Positions 55,738-64,000 of a DNA stretch of 64,000 bases are shown here, piece by piece (position 1 is the first letter of the stretch; each line of letters begins with the position of its first letter). Both the position numbers and the translations under genes were made by a program. The notes under the pieces were generated by a model, which did not search any database, had not been told where the DNA came from, and was given only the letters and a program-made list of their open reading frames with translations. Source of the DNA: Irpex lacteus (lineage: Eukaryota > Basidiomycota > Agaricomycetes > Polyporales > Irpicaceae); assembly GCA_001986395.2 (NCBI GenBank), contig MQVO02000018.1:1-64000 (forward strand). The letters are read 5' to 3'.

Positions 55738-56122
55738 ATGGCGGTGCAGTCCTTCCCCCGCTCGCTTGAAACGCTGTCTACAAAGTATGGGCGTTGCGAT
55801 TGTGGCTTAGTGCGTCTATACCGGAGGTACATTGTAGACGAGGTCTATTCGTCCATGGCAGCTGCGCCTCGTATATCAGTACGCGCTCTTTCAACCCCAC
55901 AAAAAACTACTCGCCACAGTGTAAGTACGCTTAATTGGCAACAGTAACAGATGAATAGCAGCTGGAGTGAGTGCGCAGTTGTTATTCATTCAGTTGGCCA
56001 GACGACCGGCAGTCTGTGAGGAGATTTTGGACCCATATCAACAACTCTTGACATTGCCAAAGAAGTACATGCGCCACCACGTCTATCGACCACTACAATC
56101 TAGACAGCACTCCATCCCATGA
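55738..56122 (+). CDS. Small hypothetical protein, two exons
   Basis: Exons 55738-55920 and 55979-56122 join across a 58-nt GT-AG intron in phase and give 108 aa. The sequence is basic (CDCGLVRLYRRYIVDEVYSS, then LARRPAVCEEILDPYQQLLT and KKYMRHHVYRPLQ). No family is recognised; the length and charge would fit a mitochondrial or ribosome-associated protein, but this is a guess. It starts 171 bp from the edge of the MITE-like element. Confidence 0.45.
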
Positions 56123-56924
56123 CACCAAAACTCTTGCCTCTGCCGTACCCGTACCGTTGGGCATCCGACGACCTCCCGCAGGACCCGATCGCCATCCGTT
56201 TGGCTACAAGATTGAGGTGCGAGGAATGCGAGTTTATCGAGGACTTCACAGTCGACGGAACGTTGAATAGCGATGACTTCGATACGGGTACGGATGATCT
56301 GGGGTAATTGATTTGCTACTTTCGTCAAGTCACACCACACGAAGTAGTGAACGACGAGACGCTAATGACGGAATTCCGCCCGGCTGCAACAATAGGGGTC
56401 GGCTAAGTTAGCCTTCGAGGTTGGTGACACCAAAGCATGAGACTCACCAGGTTCCAACCTTTGGTTCCTGAAAACTCTCTCTCGACGAGAGCCTGACGTC
56501 CCTCAGTGGGACCACGTACAGCAGGCATTAGCCGTATCGACCGCTGGCAAACTACGTGCAACTCTGGGTGCAACTACGCTCGGAGCCCTGAATACAAGAA
56601 TGAGCACCTCTGACAATCGGTTAGATAGGTAAACTTACTCTTCGCTGGGGATGCCGCCACCGCACCGCTCGCAGGCTGGCTATAGGCTGGCAGAGCAGAG
56701 CCAAAGAGACACCTCAGGAGCTGGCGCCTTGCTTATATCCCTTCTTTAGGGCAGGCATAGTCACCGGGCGCTTTGACTACAATAACGATCATCGTCATTC
56801 CTGGACCGCCTACCAGCGAGCCTCCACAATACTTCCAGAGAGACTGCACTCTCTATTTGTAACCACCATGGTGTAGTCCTACTTACCGCTATTGTAATCT
56901 CTTTTGTCTTTTCAGGTTGTACAT
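56123..56924. other. Intergenic, no supported gene
   Basis: One 62-codon frame (56119-56307, acidic C-terminus) overlaps the previous stop and has no partner. The final 50 bp are pyrimidine-rich 5' leader of POL4. Confidence 0.4.
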
Positions 56925-59366
56925 ATGCCTTTCAAACGTCCAGCACCTCCTGTTCGCGCAGGATCCTCCGGATATTCATCTCGTTCAGACACCGGGGTGG
57001 GCAACGTTGACGTTCCGTCCAAACGAACCAAGGTCGAAAGAAGTGCGAAGGTTCTGCCTGAAGTCAAACTCTACATTGTTCAGGCCAAGATAGACGGGTC
57101 CTCCCTTGCCGAGTTGTTTGCTCTGGCAGAGAGGAACTGTAAAAGCCTTTGCACAGACATTGAGGATGCAAATGTTATTCTTACCGCTATTACCATGAGG
57201 CGACGCTTCGAGAGGCATGTGTCATGGGAGCTCGCAGTAAGCACGAAACCTTCCTTTACTTGAACTATTCTTATGTTCAGCCTAGAAAACGAAAGCCATA
57301 GTTACACCCAGTTGGTTGCGGGACTCTGTCGTAGAAGGGAAATCATTACCTTGCGGGGGATATGTTGCCTTTCCTGATCTACGTGATGAGACGGTCAGGA
57401 ACTGTCCCACCTGTGCTCAACGACCATGCTTGTGCGAAGATACCTCGGACGAGCGTGAGGATGCCATATCTCCTCCAATGCAGCAGTGTCCATCTCCACC
57501 AGCCAGTCCTTCCTCTTCGGTTCAGGAGGTCAGACCGACCAGGTCGAAGGTGAAACAATCTTCCTCACTACCTACCAAAGAGAATTGCCTTGCCTCTACT
57601 CCTCTTCATCTTCTTCCACCCTCCCCGCCAATACCGACAGATACAACGAAACTCGACTGGAGATCACGATACGCCTGCCAAAGAGCTTCCCCTTTGGTGT
57701 GCCCTAATCAGGCTGTTGCTGTAGAGCTAGACATAATCAAGCGGAGTCGTGCGCTCGAAGGTGAAGAACGGAGTGCATTGAGCTACTCTCGTGCCATTGC
57801 TGGTATCAAAGGTTTGTACTACCTGTGCAATACACTACCTAATTATCCCTAACTTACCTAACCTGGTTCATACAGCTTATCCCCATCGTATAACTTCTCG
57901 TGCACATATCAACGAAATTCCATATTGTGGGACAAAGATCAGAGACTTGGTTAGTTACAGCCGTTGCAGCGTACAGCGAGTTGTCCATATTAACCTATCA
58001 AACTTCAGATCGAGGAATTTGTGGATTCAAGCCAAATTCAAGAAGCTCGTAAGTCTTTCGATCCCGGATCGTTGAAAGATATCGTTTGCCTGACCAAATG
58101 GACAGGTGCAATCGCATCCTCAGAACGTTTTCAGAGCCTCTCTCTTTTTTCCTCTGTCTACGGCATAGGTCCGCATACCGCTCGCCGGTTATATGCGCTT
58201 GGCCTCAGGACGATTGATGATCTTGAGATATATTACGGCGTCGAGCAGGAGGAGACTGAAGAGTCTCAGCTTGTTGAATTGGAGCACAAGCCGGGCCATG
58301 GAGAGCAATTCGATACGAGTTTGGGCGAAACGTGGATCAAGATCGCGCTCGGTCTACGGAAGGACTTGGATATGAAGTGAGTGTATTATCTTTCGGCAAG
58401 GTCGCTGGACTTTTGAGCTTATCCCTATCGCCAGGATCCCACGGGACGAGGTTGAAGAGATGGGTCGCGTTGTCACGCGTGAACTTGAAGAGCTAGAGCC
58501 TGGTTGTGTTTCCACTATCGTTGGCGGGTAAGTGTCAAATTACAAGACGTTAGTCTGGTTTGCTACTTGTAGTAATAATTCTCCAGCTATCGTAGAGGGA
58601 AACCAGGAAGCAATGATGTCGATATTGTATTCACTCACCCCGACGCCACGATCGCGAAAGGGCTTTGCAAACGATTCGTCAAACGGCTTTATGAAAGAGG
58701 TGAGCAGTCTACTTGAACGTTCAACTATTCAAGTCTAACAATACCTCACGCAAGGTATGGTGACACACGTTATGCGTACGTATCCTGAGCTCTTGATGCC
58801 ACTCAATAAGCTCACTTGACATCCACTCAGACTTATCCGACTTCCGTGGACACAACCCACTTCGCACAACCCACTGGGACTCATTGGAGAAAGCGCTTAC
58901 AGTGTTCACTCTTCCTTCGTCTTCGTCATTCTACAAAGGTACAAGAAGGCGTTTAGACTTGATTTTCGCTCTTCCTGAGGTATACTGGACGGCTGTCATT
59001 GGGTGGTGAGTCTCAGGGTTCTCAGCAACGAACTCACAGATAACTCACTGACGGGAACTATGAAGGAGCGGTTCGATCATGTTTCAACGTGATCTCAGGC
59101 TGTGGGCAAAGGACAAAGTGTTAGTACGCCTCCCTCCACCACCAATACCCATCATTGACACCACAACTATAGAGCGATGAAATTTGATAGCTCTGGAATG
59201 TAAGTGCTCCACCGGGACTTTCGTCTTTGATGACATTTGCTGAGAACACATTTGTAGAACACGACAATACGACTCGAAACCGTTCTACCCCAAAACAGAG
59301 AAAGAGGTGTTTGATCTGTTTGGGCTGGAGTGGGTGGATCCTACGTGGAGGAACGCTGATGTGTAA
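56925..59366 (+). CDS. POL4: Family X DNA polymerase with BRCT domain (Pol4 / pol lambda-mu type)
   Basis: Eleven exons: 56925-57236, 57286-57811, 57876-57949, 58009-58376, 58435-58527, 58587-58699, 58755-58775, 58831-59005, 59066-59119, 59173-59199 and 59258-59366; all phases fit, 623 aa. A BRCT domain spans about residues 35-125 (VKLYIVQAKIDGSSL ... AIVTPSWLRDSVVEGKSL). A Ser/Pro-rich linker follows, then the 8-kDa lyase-like region (SYSRAIAGIKAYP) and a helix-hairpin-helix (VYGIGPHTARRLYALGL). The palm has PRDEVEEMGRVV, GGYRRGK, the metal-binding NDVDIVFTHPD and the third Asp in RRRLDLIFA. GWSGSIMFQRDLRLWA and GLEWVDPTWRN close the thumb. Such enzymes fill gaps in non-homologous end joining and base excision repair. 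Two exons are tiny (21 and 27 nt). Confidence 0.92.
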
Positions 59367-59591
59367 TGAACGCTACGTGCCTGGACTTCTTGGGGGCTGT
59401 GTATACTTAATCGTTGCGTACGTGTAGGCGAAGCCCAAGTCTCATGTGTTAGGTAAGATTTGTTTGTTGAAGTCATCATTCCGAGTTAATATTATACAGG
59501 GCAAAATAATACGCATGAACATGGAACACTGATATTACGAAAGGTCTTCAGAATGCTGCAAGATTTCACTGCGGCCGCGTTGGGAAAGAGA

Positions 59592-60806
59592 CTAGACGGG
59601 ATTGAGGTAGACGTTCTGGCGTCCGCCAACACTGTTGCTCGCCCCGCCATTATAATTTGGTTTCCCTTTTTCGTTACGAATTCCTGCCTCCATGAGTTCC
59701 TGTCTTGAAGGAACCAGCCTGGGAACAAGGAACAGTAGAGCGCAAATAAGCTCTGTGACCGCAACGAGAGGGTAAAACCAGGCTGCTCTATTGTGCTGTG
59801 ATGACATACATCCCTTAGCTAGATGAAGACCAAGAAGCGGGCGCAAACTCACCTGTGGGAACGTTGAAGCCGTGGCACATAGGAACGCTTCTCTTACAAC
59901 GCAAAGAACACCAATCAGGAGGAGAGCGAAAGTACCGTGTCTAGGTCCGTATCGTCGATCGGCTGAAGAGGTACGTATTAGGTTGGATGTAATCGTTATA
60001 CCATCGACTGATACTTACTGCTCAATTCCTCTCCAGCGAGGATTACGGTCATAATGAGTAGCAGGCAAGATACGACCAAGAAGATATACAAGCTTCCACG
60101 ACGAAGGTCGAGTGCAGTTTGTTGATCGTCCGCGTTTGTGTGTCCTTGTTTCACCTGCAACGTATATGAGGATTACTCCTCGTCTTGTCTTGGTATGATG
60201 AGAGGAACAGGGTGACTTACACCGGAGGTGATCCCTAAAGCAATTGCTGCCAAAAGTGCAATACGAACGAGCATACGTGTTCTACGGAGACCACCAATAA
60301 ATACACCAATAGGGCCCCGGGCCTCGGTGGCTGGTCCATGGGTTAACATGTCCCTACAGAAAGAAGGTATGAGCATCTTTGTATTCTGCATGGTGGGAGC
60401 TTAAGCGGATTGTACCTATCCAGGACGAGCGTGTACGCTGAGTAGAGGAGGCCGAAGAATCCGATGTTATAGATAACTTGCTGACTGATAACCAGCCCAA
60501 GACTCGTGCTTGCACTTATGCTTGCAGCGATGACGGCCCTCAAGATAAAGCCAACCATTCGGACTGTGGGAAGGAGGATCAAGCTCGTGGTGAGTAAACA
60601 ATTCAGTTATTGAAAGAGACAGTTACTCAACACTCACATAGACAGAAGACAACAAGAGATTGCCATACGAATGTTGGTTTGCGGAAGCTCAGGACGAGGT
60701 AGACGATTAGAAGTGGAGCATAGATGACAGAGAAGATGATGGCAGCGGGTAGTTCGCTGTGCTCTATGCCTTCGAGTCTGCCGTAGGGAATATTGTTAGA
60801 TGGCAT
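59592..60806 (-). CDS. Seven-helix membrane protein, paralogue 2 (DUF7702-like)
   Basis: Six exons: 60638-60806, 60416-60563, 60221-60353, 60019-60154, 59853-59962 and 59592-59795; all in phase, 299 aa. Intron positions and phases match paralogue 1; exons 2 and 4 are even the same size (148 and 136 nt). Helices mirror those of paralogue 1: AAIIFSVIYAPLLIVYLVL, FCLFRMVGFILRAVIAAS, VIYNIGFFGLLYSAYTLVLD, RIALLAAIALGITSG, FYIFLVVSCLLLIMTVILAG, FALLLIGVLCVVREAFLCA and YPLVAVTELICALLFLVPRL. I start at ATG 60806 (MPSNNIPYGRLEG); the open frame upstream has only a GTG. The loop after helix 3 differs (DMLTHGPATEARGPIGVFIG). The gene is convergent with POL4, with 225 bp between stops. Confidence 0.85.
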
Positions 60807-61794
60807 GACGGGCTGTGACACTGAGTCTGGGGCACGAAGTCGATATAAATTTGACGCATCATTATGCTATAGGACTCATATTTATACACCTCTAGTGATT
60901 CAGCTTCGCCGCAAGTCTTCAAGCTCGCCCACCCTTGCGCCACTTAGCAACATTGCTCCTCCTTGCAATGCCATCGCGCAATGCGGTGGTTGGAGTGTTC
61001 GACTTTTCTCCACGGCATATATGGGCGGCGAGATGACTGACTGAACTTTGTTCGAAATGATGGTACCTATGGATCGAACAATGTCGGGATACTGGGTTGG
61101 CTTGGTCGCTTCTTTTGATGTGCACAGAGCCTAAATGCTGCTATATTGATGATTGAGCATAAGCCACATCGCTGTGTCCGTAGTGGACAGTCAAGGTATG
61201 AAGTTAGAATATTTGTAGTCGCTACTCTACCACCGAATAATAAAACTGTACCGTCTCAACAGAGCACTCTTGCGAGGAATAGGCAGCCTGAGGACGGTTC
61301 GTATCTCGCCTGCAACTTCTGTCGTCAACTGAACATTTAAAATGTGGCGTCTTAATCTCCGTGCTATAGACGAAAATAGCTGGTACGCCCAGAAGCAACA
61401 TTGATATTACTGGGAGCTTGGCCGGTTTCTGTCAGTGGCGTGGCTAGCACTACCGGCTGAGTGATCCCCGAGCAATCTGAGGAGAAGGTTTACTGTATGC
61501 TGCTCTTCAGACAGTCCGTAGATAGCGTCGTCTAGCTTATCTGCTAGTCGGTAGATAATCTACGAGATATGACTGTGACACACGTATAAACGCAACTTGA
61601 GCGTTACCCGGGCCTGGCATAGTCCGCATCCCTCGAACTCAATATTGCCTGATCAGGCAGATGCTCGCGACTCAACGTCCGGCTCGGAGTGGAAGCGAGG
61701 ACACCATCAACATATTCACGAGCTGGTCTTTGCCAAACGCTCTCAACGTTCACACATGCAACACAAGCCTCAAGATATTACGGCGAACAAAATA
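60807..61794. other. Intergenic, no supported gene
   Basis: Apart from the TATA box of the seven-helix gene nothing is seen; frames are short and overlapping. Confidence 0.4.
60878..60887 (-). promoter_or_regulatory. TATA box of membrane protein gene 2
   Basis: On the minus strand GTATAAATAT lies 81 bp before the start codon at 60806. Confidence 0.5.
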
Positions 61795-62127
61795 TCAGAT
61801 TGGAAACCGTAGAAAGTAAAAAACACAAGTATCAAAGATGTAACTGAAAACCAGCCGCGCAAGATCCATTGCCCCTGAACGTTCCTGTCGATGCACAACG
61901 TGCTGCAGTCCAACCGTTGCCCAGATGAATCCCCCAGCAAGCTCCCACCACAACTCATCCTCCTGCGTCCTCCATTTCCACCACTTCCAAAAAGCAAGGG
62001 AGCGATCATTGACTCCGAAATAGTCCGCCCACAACCTCGCCAGAGGTCTAGATGTATGGTACATCGTTACGGGGGTATCATCGTCTACGCTGTCGAGTTT
62101 CAGCCACCAGGCCATCCGAAGTTCCAT
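61795..62127 (-). CDS. Trp-rich hypothetical protein, possibly partial
   Basis: An open frame of 110 codons from ATG 62127 with strongly protein-like composition: MAWWLKLDSVDDDTP, RPLARLWADYFGVNDRSLAF, WKWWKWRTQEDELWWELAGG, then a hydrophobic end (LARLVFSYIFDTCVFYFL). It may be the 3' exon of a larger membrane protein. Upstream minus-strand sequence to about 62800 contains hydrophobic segments (LLFLCTLGLGFLFSW; RGLTMVMYI before an intron-like GTGAGT near 62442), but I could not join them in phase. Function unknown. Confidence 0.5.
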   Translation of the reverse strand: MELRMAWWLKLDSVDDDTPVTMYHTSRPLARLWADYFGVNDRSLAFWKWWKWRTQEDELWWELAGGFIWATVGLQHVVHRQERSGAMDLARLVFSYIFDTCVFYFLRFPI

Positions 62128-64000
62128 GTTGTCGTGAGCCGTATTGTTTTTGGTTTGTTTTCTGTGTTTTGAGTGTATTCGTGTTTCTTCGAGTCCAACC
62201 TGCTGAGTCCCAGAGAGCGAGAAAAGAGAGCGAGAAGAGCCGAAACCGAAGCCGGGGACGCGCATGCAGTCTTACTCGTCGTCAACTTGTCAGACCACGA
62301 GCCCGTGTTCGAAAGGTAAGTGCCGTGTTCGTGTCAGTGTCGAAGCGAGGGTGGCCTTTGTCAATGTCGTCCGATGTAAAGTCCAATACTGCAAATACGT
62401 TAGTCAAAAGACGATAAGAAGCTAGTCAGATATACTCACATGATGTACATGACCATCGTCAATCCGCGAATGTCACGGCGAAGGTAAGGTAGTTGAGGTA
62501 TGTCGTAGAACGTCGAAGTAAGAAGGCGTGTCGTCACTCAAAGTAAGTCTTCTGCATAGTCAAGGGAGGTGGTGTGGCCGCGAGAGTACCATTGGTGAAG
62601 AGGTCCAGTTAGATAGTCCGCGAGTCCGTAGCGTTCCTCGGAACAAGATGTTGCGCGAGAGCACAGGATCGAGAGAATCGGCGAGACCATGTCGGTAATG
62701 GCGAGCAGCGAGAGTGGTGAACAGCTGAGATCAAGAGAGAAGCCACAAGTCCAAGAGAACAGGAACCCCAGCCCGAGGGTACACAAGAACAATAGCATCT
62801 GCGATATATGTCAGCCCACTGGTCTCGATCGTAATAGAACTGTCAGCCACTCACCAATAAGCACAAGCAACGAGCGGGGAAAGAGAGTGAACCAAGTATG
62901 ACCTCTGAGGAACAACAATGCCAACGGCTCTTCGATTCCGCCATCGAAGAGTTATGCGAACGTCGCTTGATGTTCCCGTTTGTCTCGAACTTGAATCGGA
63001 GTCAACCTCGTATAGTATGCAATGGAGGGATCAGAGGCTGACTCGGAGTCAAGATGTGAGGAGTGTGTTGGTTCTGGGAGGTACGCGTGTAAGGTGTATG
63101 TGTGGGTGGTGCTTGAGATATTGAAGCCGTGATTCGGAGTGCGGTGCTGTGCGAGCGTGGTGGGAATGGGGTGGACAAGTAGCTTCATTATGGAGAATAA
63201 TTGACGAGCTGTGTAGATGATGGATGGAGATGATAGAGTGACTATGACGCCTGAGGTCGGCGACGAAGAGAGAGTGAAGACACGAACGTCTGACGACGAC
63301 GAGTGGTGATAGAGGTGGACATTATGTGCGAAGGGAGATGGGAGGACTGTCGTAGACATAGACAGAGGCTTGCCCACGCCGCTAGCTAACCAGAGCAGAG
63401 GCAGAGACAAGTCGAGGGAAGGGAAGGTGGTGGTGAGAGAGGAAGAGGGGGCGAGGAGTTCCAGCAGATGTGAGAGTGGCTTTATACACGCGAGAAGACT
63501 AGAGGGCTGACCGTGGCGGAGGCTGGAGACGATCGACTCGGAGAAGCTGGGGCGGTCAGCCCGTCAGCCTCTACAGGCTGACTTTTTGGCAACTGCAGGT
63601 CGTAACGTAGAGTGTTAATAATTTTTGGATATCGATGCCAATTCGATAAAGTACGTTTGCCCTGAGGCATGCCATTGAATAATCCTGGGACCCTGAGATT
63701 TTACAACTTCGTCAGTCACAGTGTCAGCTTAACATGTGTCGATGCGTGGACCATTTCCGACTGTATGATCACTTCACATAGTTAAACATAGATGTGATGA
63801 GATGTTGAGTAAGATATGCATTCTATGTTCCCGGGACCTGGGCGGCACTCATTGAGATTCTGCTGTTAAAACCTCCACCGATCTAAGTACTTGCCTTTGC
63901 GGTCTAGTGTTGAGCTCAACGCAAGATAAAATGCTTGGAAGTTATCCAGGTCACTTTGCTGAATTTCCTTGCGTCTCCTCTCTTGAAGACAAGAATAAGT
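62128..64000. other. Unresolved stretch to window end
   Basis: Hydrophobic minus-strand frames at 62538-62798 and a Ser/Thr-rich one at 62952-63410 are open, but no consistent exon chain was found. A gene running through this region with a structure I cannot resolve is possible. Nothing is seen in the last 300 bp. Confidence 0.35.

Noticed and set aside
62952..63410. 152-codon Ser/Thr-rich minus-strand frame
   Set aside because: Low-complexity composition and no supporting splice structure or motif; left as unresolved.
1..64000. tRNA, rRNA or CRISPR features
   Set aside because: I looked for tRNA-like B-box arms, rRNA cores and spaced direct repeats and saw none; a covariance-model scan would be needed to exclude small RNA genes.

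Overview
The window is nuclear DNA from a filamentous basidiomycete, most likely an Agaricomycete. Genes are split by many short (about 45-75 nt) GT-AG introns. The gene content fits: a trichodiene-synthase-like terpene synthase, a BTB protein, a fungal JmjC-like protein, large hypothetical families typical of mushroom genomes, and fungal-type copia and hAT transposons. I rebuilt exon models by hand from splice sites and reading phase. Every multi-exon model given exon by exon keeps phase across all junctions; function calls rest on motif recognition only.

Layout. 1-10.5 kb: a 969-aa hypothetical gene, an 11-exon JmjC-like gene, an HSP20-like gene on the minus strand, and a small 4-exon gene. 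10.5-16.05 kb: a full-length Ty1/copia element on the minus strand with identical 438-bp LTRs, a 5-bp target duplication and one intact 1515-aa polyprotein. 17.5-19.2 kb: a Tri5-like terpene synthase followed by a decayed tandem copy of its last exon. 19.6-25.7 kb: two orphan genes, ketopantoate hydroxymethyltransferase (ECM31) and an NFKBIL1-like protein.

26.6-42.3 kb is the most unusual part. Two neighbouring minus-strand genes, an unknown gene (A) and an integrase-core gene (B), are each interrupted by a copy of the same 5793-bp hAT transposon. The copies lie in opposite orientation, have different perfect 8-bp target duplications, and form a large inverted repeat around exactly 2000 bp. 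Each copy has an intact ten-exon transposase (815 aa) and two further genes (called X and Y here) that I do not recognise.

42.5-64 kb: a BTB protein, 3-ketodihydrosphingosine reductase (TSC10), a His/Pro-rich orphan, a long gene-poor stretch, NMN adenylyltransferase (NMA1), two paralogous seven-helix membrane proteins with matching intron positions, a TA-flanked inverted-repeat element, a BRCT-containing family X DNA polymerase (POL4), and weak small genes. A 60-bp GC-rich CCAAT-containing element sits at nearly the same distance and in the same orientation upstream of both the NFKBIL1-like gene and TSC10.

The metabolic genes (pantothenate, NAD, sphingolipid) are ordinary single-copy housekeeping genes and do not form a pathway cluster. 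The rest of the window is shaped by recent mobile-element activity.
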